Assembly (NCBI GenBank): GCA_038501785.1
Contig: JBAMJR010000161.1
Coordinates: forward strand, 2,690,501 to 2,754,500
Source of the DNA: Myoxocephalus aenaeus
Lineage: Eukaryota > Chordata > Actinopteri > Perciformes > Cottidae
Reading direction: 5' to 3'
DNA: 64,000 nucleotides
Shown: piece after piece, positions 21,632-34,063 of the stretch
Numbering within the stretch: position 1 is the first letter of the stretch
How the letters are laid out: every line of letters starts with the position of its first letter
Translations under genes and position numbers: made by a program
The notes under the pieces: model-generated
The model's input: the letters and a program-made list of their open reading frames with translations, nothing else
What the model was told of the DNA's origin: nothing
Database searches by the model: none

Positions 21632-24013
21632 CTTGTCTTGGTTGGGTAAAGTCTGTGTTCTGCTATAAGTGTCTCCTCCGTTAATACTGATGAGTTCACC
21701 ATCTACAGGAGGAAACTGTGCGGGGAAAACCACTACGTCACTCTTCAGCGTGTCTGAGCTGAAACACACGTCATACTGCTGAGTAGACTTGGAGTAAGAC
21801 CAGCTCCCGTCAGGGTGGGTGGTGATCATTGGGGCGCTGTACCTGCTGAAGCTGCCGTCTGTCCTGTGGCATTTGACAGCTATTAAACTGATGAGGCTCA
21901 GCAGAAAGATCACCGACACCGACACGATGGCGATCAGCAGATACAGGTTTAAGTCAGAGAAGCTGTCCTCCTTTGTGGGCACATGTCTGAACTGAGTCTG
22001 GATGTCAGCTGTGCTTTCAACCACCACCACGTCAATAGACACAGTAGCGGACAGGGAGGGTTCTCCGTTATCAGAAACCAGCACCACCAAGGGGTGAGCT
22101 TTCAGGTAATTGTCACTCATCCTCCTCTTAGTCCTGATCTCTCCGGTGCTGGTTCCGATCCGGAAGAGGTTGTTTCCTTTGGGCTCAGAGAGGTGATAGG
22201 AAAGCAGCGCATTGTATCCAGAGTCTGCGTCTACAGCCCTGATCTTTGCCACAAAGTATCCCGCTTCAGCAGAATAGGGGATGCTCTCACTGTTAACGGA
22301 GCCGTCCTCAGAATAGGGCGCGAGGATCGTGGGACTGTTGTCGTTCTCATCCAGGACTAAAACGTTCACAGTCACGTTGCTGCTGAGCGGAGGAACACCA
22401 GAGTCTGTGGCCTGAACTTTAAACTGAAAGGTGTTTAACTCCTCGTAGTTAAAAGACTGTAGACTGACTATGTCTCCAGTCTCTGAGTTTATATTCACCA
22501 TTGTTGAGAGAGGCAACGAGTTAGTATTACTTTTTAAGAAAGAATAGCTCACCTGACCATTTTGACTAATATCGGCGTCAATAGCAGTCACTGTTTTAAT
22601 AACTGCACCTACTGGACTGTTTTCTTTAACATATATATCAACCATTGACTCTGAGAAGCGAGGAGGGTTGTCATTGACATCAGAAACATGAACTGTCACG
22701 ATGCTGGTGCTGGAGAGAGGTGGAGTCCCTTCATCATTTGCTACGATGACGACATTATACTCGGCCATAGTTTCTCTGTCAAGCGGACCACCAACCACTA
22801 ACGAATAATAATTTTTATAATTTGTGTCCAATTTAAAGGGACTCTCGTTTAGTATGACAACTTGTACTGCCCCGTTTTGCCCTCCATCCCTGTCCAACAC
22901 GGAGACAAGCGCGATAGCAGTGCCTACTTCTGCGTCCTCCTTAACTGCGTTTAGTAGTGACGTCACAGTGATCTCAGGAGCGTTGTCATTTAGGTCCACC
23001 ACCTCTACCAGCACTTTACAGTGAGCAGACATCGGAGGTTGGCCTTTGTCACTGGCCTGTGCATGAATCTCAAACGCGGGGTGTTCCTCATAGTCAATCT
23101 TACCTTTGATTAAAATTGCACCCGTTTTCGAGTCTATTTGAAATAAATGTAAAATATGATCCTGTCCTTTGCTTCTAAATGAATATTCTATTTCTGCATT
23201 TAATCCCTCATCTGCGTCTGTTGCATTAAGAATGATTACAGTTTGGCCGACTCCTAAATTCTCAGATATCCGTGCCTTGTATAACGAACTGCTGAAAACC
23301 GGAGTGTTGTCGTTATTGTCTAAAACATTGATAATGATTAGAGAGGTTGCTGATTTAGGTGGATTTCCACCGTCCACAGCAGTCACTGTTAATCTCACAG
23401 TACGCTCTTTTTCTCGGTCTAAAGCTTTCTGGAGCACAAGCTGCGCAGACACACTCTCTCCTCCTTTGTGAACCTCGACAGAAAAATAATCATTTGGACT
23501 TAGTTTGTACGTATTAACGCTATTCTTGCCAACATCGAGGTCCGATGCCCCTATAAATCCAAATGTCCCCCCTGGCACGGTACTTTCAGCAATGTTAAGA
23601 GACTGCAACGTCTCTGGGAAATATGGCGCATTATCATTTATATCGACTATATTTACCTCTAAACGGTAAAGCTTCAGTGGATTGTTGATCACTGCCTCTA
23701 CATTCACCGAACATTGTGTAGCTTTAGCACAAAGCTCCTCGCGGTCGATTCTTTCGTTGACATAAAGAACACCAGTTTTCAGATTTACATCGAAATATTT
23801 TCTTTTCGTTCCGCTCACAATCTGAAACATACGTGCCTCCAAGTCGTGGACATTCAGGTTTAGATCTTTAGCGAGATTCCCCACAGAAGTCCCCGGGGTT
23901 ACCTCTTCTGATACAGAGTAAGAGAGCTGCCCAGACGCCGCTTCCCAGCAGCAATCCAAAAGAACAACGAGTATATAAATCCCAAAAGGGCTCCGTAACA
24001 TCCGCGTCGACAT
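21632..24013 (-). CDS. Protocadherin alpha-type variable exon A2
   Basis: Encodes 794 residues. ATG 24013 (MSTRMLRSPFG) is chosen over 24097 so that the signal peptide begins the protein. Linkers are DINDNAP, DNNDNTP, DLNDNAP, DVNDNPP and DENDNSP. EC1 carries CAKATQC. It is a near-copy of A3 from EC3 onward, with its own EC1-EC2 and early EC3 (ARISENLGVGQTVIILNATDADEG). In the tract that is fixed in its siblings it has two private replacements: SEDGSVNSES (H to D) and MSDNYLKAHP (D to Y), showing that conversion has not yet erased them. The exon ends at AAG|GTAAGA. Confidence 0.93.
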
Positions 24014-24168
24014 ATTATGATCCAACGTGAACGTGCATGTGTATTCCAATGTCCACAATCCCGTATAAGAGTTAAGGATGAAAGCTACGATCCACAATCC
24101 AGTTTCCTCGCTGTTTGAGGGGCAGCCGACACAATCATGGCCACACAGTCCATTCTTGCGCTGCGTCT

Positions 24169-24181
24169 CTTTGTAACAAAG
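24169..24181. promoter_or_regulatory. SOX-like inverted repeat in A2 promoter
   Basis: CTTTGTAACAAAG between the CTCF-like element and the ATG. Confidence 0.45.
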
Positions 24182-24209
24182 CCCAGAGAAACGAAATCAT
24201 CTTCTGAAT

Positions 24210-24271
24210 CTGGGAGGAGCCTGAAGCAACACGAACATCTAAATCTGACGGTCTACAATGTCACCCTGTGG
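24210..24271 (-). promoter_or_regulatory. A2 promoter conserved element, CTCF-like
   Basis: Blocks CTGGGAGGAGCC and ACGGTCTACAATGTCACCC. Coding-strand core is CCACAGGGTGACATTGTAGA. Confidence 0.65.
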
Positions 24272-24543
24272 TCGTTTTATTAACTACATTCACTCCTAAA
24301 GCAGATACAACACATGCCATTCTACTGAACGCTCAAGTCAATACCGCTACAATAAGTACAACATCAAGTAACATACTCATTCACATATTTGTAATGTACA
24401 AAAGCGCAAGTTCTTCAGAGAGACACATTATTTAAATATTTTGAAATATTTACATATTAATACATATCGATAGTTTTCAGACAGCACTGACTCCAGCACG
24501 TACCACAGTTTGTTTCTTGCACGCAACAAGCTGTGGTGCCTAT

Positions 24544-24564
24544 TTCAGCACCATGGACAACGAA
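24544..24564 (+). promoter_or_regulatory. RE1 upstream of A2
   Basis: TTCAGCACCATGGACAACGA matches RE1 at 17 of 21 positions, about 270 bp upstream of the A2 promoter element. Confidence 0.7.
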
Positions 24565-24796
24565 ATACACATACGACAGTGCTCTCGGAAGAATGAGAGG
24601 CTTACTGTATGTTGACTTCAATATTGCGTTACGGTTAGCCAATGTATGAATACACATAATAAAACACGTTGTCAAACACAATGTAGAAAGTTATCACAAA
24701 GTCATTTCCTAAGTATTAACACAAGGAACACGGGCATCCACGTCAGCCGTAGCTCTGGAGAGAAAAGTAGCACATCCAAATAAAACATTGTCTTAC

Positions 24797-27166
24797 CTTG
24801 TCTTTATTAGGTAACGTCTGTGTTCTGGTATAAGTATCTCCTCCGTTAATACTGATCAGCTCACCATCTCCTGGAAACTGTGCGGGGAAAACCACTACGT
24901 CACTCTTCAGCGTGTCTGAGCTGAAACACACGTCATACTGCTGAGTAGACTTGGAGTAAGACCAGCTCCCGTCAGGGTGGGTGGTGATCATTGGGGCGCT
25001 GTACCTGCTGAAGCTGCCGTCTGTCCTGTGGCATTTGACAGCTATTAAACTGATGAGGCTCAGCAGAAAGATCACCGACACCGACACGATGGCGATCAGC
25101 AGATACAGGTTTAAGTCAGAGAAGCTGTCCTCCTTTGTGGGCACATGTCTGAACTGAGTCTGGATGTCAGCTGTGCTTTCAACCACCACCACGTCAATAG
25201 ACACAGTAGCGGACAGGGAGGGTTCTCCGTTATCAGAAACCAGCACCACCAAGGGGTGAGCTTTCAGGTCATTGTCACTCATCCTCCTCTTAGTCCTGAT
25301 CTCTCCGGTGCTGGTTCCGATCCGGAAGAGGTTGTTTCCTTTGGGCTCAGAGAGGTGATAGGAAAGCAGCGCATTGTATCCAGAGTCTGCGTCTACAGCC
25401 CTGATCTTTGCCACAAAGTATCCCGCTTCAGCAGAATAGGGGATGCTCTCACTGTTAAGGGAGCCGTGCTCAGAATAGGGCGCGAGGATCGTGGGACTGT
25501 TGTCGTTCTCATCCAGGACTAAAACGTTCACAGTCACGTTGCTGCTGAGCGGAGGAACACCAGAGTCTGTGGCCTGGACTTTAAACTGGAAGGTGTTTAA
25601 CTCCTCGTAGTTAAAAGACTGCAGGCTGACTATGTCTCCAGTCTCTGAGTTTATATTCACCATAGATGATGGGTCACGGTTACTTTGTAAAAACGAATAA
25701 CTCACGTGGCTGTTCTGGCCTACGTCAGCATCAGTGGCAGTTACTGTTTTAATAATTTCTCCCACTGGGCTATTCTCCTTCAGGTATACATTAATCAGGG
25801 ACTCTGGGAACAGAGGTGGATTATCATTTACATCAGCAATGTGTATCGAAAGTACACTCGTGCTGGAGAGGGACGGGGTTCCTCTATCAGTGGCCACTAT
25901 GGTGACGTTGTAGTTAGAGACACTCTCTCTGTCCAGTGGTCCGTCAACTAACAAAGAATAATAATTTTTGTAATTTGTTTCGAGTTTGAGTGGAACCCCG
26001 TTTTTTATTTGAATGTTAACCTCACCGTTCTTCCCACCATCCTTATCGACGACTGACACGAGAGCAACCACGGTGCCTGCAAGAGCGTCCTCTTTCACTG
26101 TGGTTTGGAGTGACGTCACGGTGATCTCGGGAGCGTTGTCATTTACGTCCACCACTTCTACCAGCACTTTACAATGAGCGGACATCGGAGGCTGCCCTTT
26201 ATCACTGGCCTCTACACGTATCTCAAAAGCCTTTTTGTCTTCAAAGTCTATATTTCCCTTTACCTTGATGACTCCCGTTTGACTTTCAATTTCAAAGATA
26301 TCAAGCACGTGATCTTGATCTTTACTCCGCAGTGAATACACAATCTCACTGTTCAGGCCCTCGTCTGCATCGGTGGCGTTCACGGCGATTACTGTTGTGC
26401 CCAACGGCGTGTTCTCTGTGACTTTTGTTTTATACAACGTTTCGCTGAATATTGGAATGTTATCGTTAATGTCTAAAACATTAATAACGAGCTGCGAGGT
26501 GCCTAATTTCGGAGGACTCCCTCCATCTAGAGCGGTCAGTGTCATGGTGATCACAGGCTGCTTCTCTCGGTCTAAGGCTTTCTGCAACACTAACTCAGCA
26601 GACACACTGTCACCTGCTTTGTGCACAGCCAAAGAGAAATGTGCATTCTGGCTAAGCTTGTAAGTACTGACTCCGTTTCTCCCCACATCTACATCACTTG
26701 CTTCAGATAATGCAAATTTCACCCCTGGTAACGTACTCTCTGCGATGTACAGATTTTGCAATTTGGTCGTAAACAATGGGGCATTGTCATTTACGTCTAA
26801 AACGTCTACGTCAATACGGTACAGCTTTAACGGGTTATTTATGACGGCTTCCACACTTACTGAGCATTTAATTTCCTCCGCGCAAAGCTCCTCTCTGTCT
26901 ATTCTCTCACTGACGTACAGAACACCCGTCTTTAGATTTACCTGGAAGAATGTTCTCTTTGATCCGGTAACAATTTGAAACATACGTGATTCCAAGTCCT
27001 GTGAATTTAAGTTTAGGTCCTTTGCGATGTTTCCAATAGGAGTCCCCGGGTTTACCTCCTCTGAGACGGAATAGGAGAGCTGCCCAGCCACCGTTTCCCA
27101 GTGCAATTCCAGTAGAAAGAGCCCTAGATATATCCCCAAATATCTCCATGTACGTGGCGAAGACAT
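24797..27166 (-). CDS. Protocadherin alpha-type variable exon A1 (first of its subcluster)
   Basis: Encodes 790 residues. In this family one variable exon with its own promoter is spliced to common constant exons; EC1-EC4 mediate homophilic trans recognition and EC6 cis pairing. The start is 27166 (MSSPRTWRY) or 27178 (MDRNMSS); the first fits sibling lengths better. Linkers are DVNDNAP, DINDNIP, DVNDNAP, DVNDNPP and DENDNSP; EC1 loop is CAEEIKC. EC5 has a shortened segment (QSNRDPSSMVNINSE). The cytoplasmic piece has lost a residue (AQFPGDGEL against AQFPPVDGEL), and V-to-L occurs in SEHGSLNSES. Alpha identity rests on KNYYSLL, AVHKAGDSVSAEL and GSWSYS. The exon ends at AAG|GTAAGA. No A-type exon was found upstream. 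Confidence 0.93.
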
Positions 27167-27330
27167 ATTTCTGTCCAATAAAGCATCGGTATGACTTCAA
27201 GTCAGGATATTGCAGCTAGTATGGAAGTTATCAACCGAGGTGAGCTTTGCATTTGATTGAGGAATTATATGTGTGTTCCATCGTCCTCCCTCTATAACAA
27301 AGACTGAAGAAATGTCCCAATCGCCTGGAA

Positions 27331-27397
27331 ACGGGAGTGGCCTACTTCTTTCAGAGAGTAGCGCTGTCTCGGATGGATCAACAGCGGCGCCACGTGG
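27331..27397 (-). promoter_or_regulatory. A1 promoter conserved element, divergent CTCF-like
   Basis: The first block is ACGGGAGTGGCC. The second has diverged to CAGCGGCGCCACGTGG, coding-strand CCACGTGGCGCCGCTG, closer to a canonical CTCF core than in the other A exons and lacking the GGTCTACAGTG string. It is 165-230 bp upstream of the ATG. Confidence 0.65.
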
Positions 27398-27544
27398 TGA
27401 AATAGACAACATGCAGAGATCAGTGACGATGAAGGCCTAATGTTGCAGCCATTTATGCAGCCAATACGTCACACCATACCATATCGATATCATTGTAAGG
27501 GCTGCTAAATACCCTAACTCAAATAAGAGCGATCGAAATTACAT

Positions 27545-27565
27545 TTCAGCACCATGGACAACACA
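27545..27565 (+). promoter_or_regulatory. RE1 upstream of A1
   Basis: TTCAGCACCATGGACAACAC matches RE1 at 17 of 21 positions, about 150 bp upstream of the A1 promoter element. No variable exon lies immediately to its right, so RE1 copies go with the promoter on their left, not with the 3' end of the exon on their right. Confidence 0.7.
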
Positions 27566-27629
27566 TCAGATAATATAGTACATATAGCATGCTCTGCCTG
27601 TCTTATATTGAAACATGGTCTAGCATCCC

Positions 27630-30021
<2,392 letters not shown>

Positions 30022-30072
<51 letters not shown>
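30022..30072. repeat. (GT)n microsatellite
   Basis: About 25 GT units. Confidence 0.98.
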
Positions 30073-30074
<2 letters not shown>

Positions 30075-30170
30075 TGTGAGTAACTGTGTGTTAGAAGGGC
30101 GTGTACTGTGCTGTTCATCTGTGTGTGAGTATGGGGGAAGGGTGCTATCTGAACACGCTCCAAGGCGAGT

Positions 30171-30190
30171 CCCCCCCCCCCCCCCCCCCC
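30171..30190. repeat. Poly(C) tract
   Basis: Twenty consecutive C on the + strand. Confidence 0.95.
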
Positions 30191-30225
30191 GCCTTTCCTC
30201 CTCTCTCCTTCTGCACAGCTCTCTT

Positions 30226-30239
30226 GTCTCCATAGCAAC
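30226..30239. promoter_or_regulatory. X-box-like (RFX) motif
   Basis: GTCTCCATAGCAAC resembles the RFX X-box (GTTRCCATGGYAAC). It is one of three such motifs in the gap; function is inferred only. Confidence 0.3.
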
Positions 30240-30452
30240 TCCATCTCAGGCACAGACATGATGCATGTGTGCACAAACACACCCACACCCTCACTAATGC
30301 GCATATGGGTTTATTTTTCAAAAGGTATGGGATAGTATAAAGTAATACGCCGCTGAATTTCCTACCCACCTCTAGATTTTTAACTCCAATACTGTTCACT
30401 TTCACATAGTCCTTTTATCTCACCAAACAAATCATATCAGATTGTGACAGAA

Positions 30453-30454
<2 letters not shown>

Positions 30455-30489
<35 letters not shown>
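30455..30489. repeat. (CA)n microsatellite
   Basis: About 17 CA units. Confidence 0.97.
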
Positions 30490-30490
<1 letters not shown>

Positions 30491-30703
30491 AAGCCACGCT
30501 TGTATGCAGACCACACCAGGCCGTCCACAGTTGCTGTTGGGCTGCTCATGCATTGATAATGTAGCACTGCGGCAGCATATTCACGATGGCAGATTCACTT
30601 TTTCAGCAGTGCTTGCTTCTCTTTCCACCCCCACAGCCCCACAGCGAGCCTGACCTTTGCATTCAGCCATACCCAACCCACCGTCTCAGGGCTCTGGGGA
30701 CCA

Positions 30704-30717
30704 CCCCCCCCCCCCCC
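30704..30717. repeat. Poly(C) tract
   Basis: Fourteen consecutive C. Confidence 0.95.
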
Positions 30718-30805
30718 GCTCTTTCAGTCCACACGCTACATCCTGCTTCATGTGACGAGATACTGATGTCATAGTGCTGTTTTTGTGTGGAGTCGAGCTC
30801 ATCAC

Positions 30806-30821
30806 GGCACAAGGGGGCAAC
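30806..30821 (+). promoter_or_regulatory. CTCF-like motif, opposite orientation to promoters
   Basis: GGCACAAGGGGGCAAC resembles the CTCF core CCANNAGGGGGCAG. It is on the + strand, whereas promoter cores read on the minus strand. Confidence 0.35.
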
Positions 30822-31126
30822 CTACTCCTTTTGCATGTCTCCTTCTTAACTCAGTACCAATCCTCCAGTACTACGTATATCATGTGGTTTTTCGTCTGAG
30901 TTTCATATTTTTTCTTTTTCTTTTGAATTGCTGAACCTAATTCATAGTTTCAATTTATCTCGCGATTGTCTGAGAAACAGCTGTTATATGACTCCTATAG
31001 CAGTTGTTTTTTTAGTAACAGTGTGACTAGAACCACACCCAACTGCAGCAGTACACTGATGGCTAAGATACTCTGATAAAGCAGAGGGGATGAATGGAGA
31101 TAAAGAGGTAACCAGACTGGCATATA

Positions 31127-31360
31127 GAAAAGAAAGAAACATGCACTTTATTAATCCCCTTGGGGAAATTCTTCTCTGCATTTGACCCATCCCTGTATGG
31201 GGAGCAGTGGGCAGCCCTGTGGGGCGCCCGGGGAGCAGTTAAGGGTTCAGTGTCTTGCTCAGGGACACTTCGACATGTGAGCTATGGGGGGACTGGGGAT
31301 TGAACCGGCTACCTTGTGGTTGCGGGACGACCACTCATCCCCCTGAGCTACAGCCGCCCA
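31127..31360 (-). mobile_element. tRNA-derived SINE (fish type)
   Basis: On the minus strand the element begins with a tRNA-like head: box A-like TAGCTCAGGGGGATGAGTGG (31331-31350) and box B GGTTCAATCCC (31296-31306). A body containing TCGAAGTGTCCCTGAGCAAG follows, and it ends in a TTTCTTTCTTT-type tail near 31130. I recognise the general form of a common fish SINE but cannot name the family. Confidence 0.6.
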
Positions 31361-33013
31361 TAGGGTCATAGCAAGTCTAAAAATAGATGTGGGCGTACTT
31401 GCATTTCCATGGAACAATGACCCCATCGCTACCTTATGACATTGGTATTTTAAAAATGTGTTTTTTAAATGTTTCTATTTGCAGGATTACGCTCCCCAGC
31501 TGTGCAGAAGTAGCACTGCATAGAATACATTTACTAGAATACTAGACTCACACTTGTATGCACACAAACAGCTACACAAACATATCATCCATAACATCAT
31601 CTATGATAGATGGATAGAAAGAGCGAGAGAGAGTGAGAGAGGTTTGGGCAAGATGAATCACTTCCAATATTTAATCCAACAACCACTCAATCATTTATTT
31701 CTGAAGCTGCGCTCGCTTCCACTGGTTTCTGGAGTAAGTAGGACAGGGGCGGGTCCAGGGTAACACAAGCCGGAACAAGATGAAAACCAGGACACAGCAA
31801 TATGGAGCATGCCCAAACACGCACATGCACATACTCTTGAGATAAAACTAGAGGCACACCAACACTGTGTTCACTCATATGGGAAGTAATGGCACAATGC
31901 CCAAATCTCACATAATTAATTACTCAAGTGTAAAACAACAGGCCGGAGTAACGGCATGCTGCTGCAGCCAGAGTGATTGCTCTATTTGATGTTGCCATGA
32001 GCTGTCATTGCCCAAATGGGGAGCTGGGACAGTGTGATTTTAGATTTTAACTCAGTCCATATGCCTTATCCTCATAACATTTCTGTCCAGCACTTTGTTT
32101 CTTTAAATTTTTTACACTTTATTTGACATTTTAGCCTCTCTATCAATGCAGCAACATAGCCATTGTTTCCATTCAGCATAAGGACATTCATAAATGGCCA
32201 GTTTACAGGTAATCCTTATTGTCAAAGGCCCTTAGTTCGTAAAACCCCAAATATCGTTAATCATAATGGAGCTTTGTGTTTACAATTTCAGTCATTGAAC
32301 CTTTTAACAGTGAATGTACGGTTCAGCAATACCTCTCTACTGCATGAATCACAGTGTGTCTGTGTGGAGTTTAACTGCAGGAAGGACTCATTAGGGTTTG
32401 TACGATTTCCATGTGTAAGAGAGATGTGTTGGGGAGTAATATAACTGGTGAGAAAGAGAGAGAAGGACAAAAGAGAAATATGTGTGTGCATGCATTCCAT
32501 TCATACAGTTGCTCAGTGGGAATGTCGGTTATTCTAATCCAGCTAACACCTTATGAAAGCAGAAGCACACTCAACAGACCATTAATCAAATGTGTCAATA
32601 AAACAGGATGTACAACAAGTTTGCTAACTGCAAAAGGTAGCATGGAAATCTGATTCCTCAACTGGAATCACTTGACTGTAATGGACACTCTGATTGGCTC
32701 AACAGGGCCTGGAGACAAAGGCAGTGTCTGATAGATCGCTGCTCTCACAGGGTGCACCCATAATAGATTCACTAGTTCCCCTCTTGTATCCATGGTGACG
32801 CAGATGTAGCCCCCATCCGTGCCGCTCCCTACACCCTCCTCCACCGCACCCCTCTTTATGAACACTCTGTACCTACGACAAGGACAAGGCATTTATTACA
32901 AAAATAAATCACAACCAGACAAAAATGACGGTTATATTCAACTAAAATACATATATTTTCCACATTGTGGACATTCACCCATTTTACACAAACATTTAAT
33001 ATGGCTGAGGACA

Positions 33014-33017
<4 letters not shown>
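31361..33017. other. Inter-subcluster gap, part 2
   Basis: Mostly unremarkable. The segment 32690-32890 is richer in GC than its surroundings, has a 75-codon minus-strand frame without recognisable similarity, and contains an X-box-like palindrome (32786). It may be a conserved noncoding element. Confidence 0.4.
32786..32799. promoter_or_regulatory. X-box-like (RFX) motif
   Basis: GTATCCATGGTGAC keeps the central CCATGG of the RFX X-box and both outer GT/AC ends. Confidence 0.3.

Positions 33018-33087
<70 letters not shown>
33018..33087. repeat. (CT)n microsatellite
   Basis: About 35 CT units. Confidence 0.98.
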
Positions 33088-33090
<3 letters not shown>

Positions 33091-33417
33091 ATTCTCTTTC
33101 TCTGTTTCCCACTCACACAGAGAAACTGCCTGACCCAAACAGTTTTTGTTGGATTAAGAATAAATCTATTTCCATAGTCTGGCATGGATAACCTAGATTT
33201 GTCAATCAAACAGTTCACTGGGGAAGAGGGCAGAGACTGCGTCAGGCTTTAATCAGAATGTAAAATGGGACAGGACTCGCTCCATGGATCAATACTGCCA
33301 CAGAAACTCAATAACAATACCAGTCAATACACTGCCACATAGAGTGGCAACAAGCTAAATAATTGAATCTATTGACACACAGACACAACAGAAGTGTCAT
33401 GTCCTTTCCATATTTTG

Positions 33418-33431
33418 CCACCAGGGGGAGC
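33418..33431 (+). promoter_or_regulatory. Strong CTCF-like motif, opposite orientation to promoters
   Basis: CCACCAGGGGGAGC fits the CTCF core CCACNAGGGGGCGC at all but one position. It is on the + strand, convergent with the CTCF-like cores of the U-group promoters to its right. Confidence 0.5.
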
Positions 33432-34037
33432 TTTTTTACCATTGTCTTTGTTCTCTAGCAGTTTCCACAGGCACAGTCAGACACACACTGATGTCAGAGA
33501 CAGGCGATGCTTTAAAGCCTCATATTAGATTAGCACGCTCACCCTCCAAAAATGGTATCAGTGGTACAGATACAGTAGCAGCCTTGGTGTCTGTCACACA
33601 GCTCCTCTGCCTGCGGAAATTAAAATGTCACGTCTCCCAGATGGGGAAGGAGATGTGGATGTACTGTATCTAATAATACCTGCACACATCCAGCTTGATA
33701 CATATCAAAACAAAGAGGGAAAGAAAATAGAGAGAATTCTATCAGCTACACATGAAGATGATGCAGAATATTCAATGTCCCATATCGAGCACTTGCATAA
33801 TAGTTTACATCATTCACATTCCAAGGACAACTGTAAAGCACTTCATCCACACGTTGGTGTCTCATTTATATTTTCCTAGCATCAGCAAATTGTACCTGTA
33901 TATATCAACGTAGCCATGTGTAATGCCTATTTTTAGTTTCTTATCAGTCATGCAGTACAGAATATGCAGCATGCAGTGCTGCATGTGAAGTGCACTGCAG
34001 GTGCAGGCCTGCTGCGCTAGGGCTTGGCCCATTTCTT

Positions 34038-34063
34038 AAAAAAAAAAAAAAAAAAAAAAAAAA
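34038..34063. repeat. Poly(A) tract
   Basis: Twenty-six consecutive A; no retrosequence was recognised beside it. Confidence 0.95.

Larger units (their letters stand above)
24014..24796. other. Spacer between A2 and A1
   Basis: A2 promoter element, RE1 at 24544 and AT-rich filler. It is the shortest A-group spacer. Confidence 0.7.

Noticed and set aside
32668..32892. Minus-strand 75-codon frame with a protein-like composition (TDGGYICVTMDTRGELVNLL).
   Set aside because: No recognised family, no clear splice partner, not a Pcdh constant exon; kept only as a possible conserved noncoding island.
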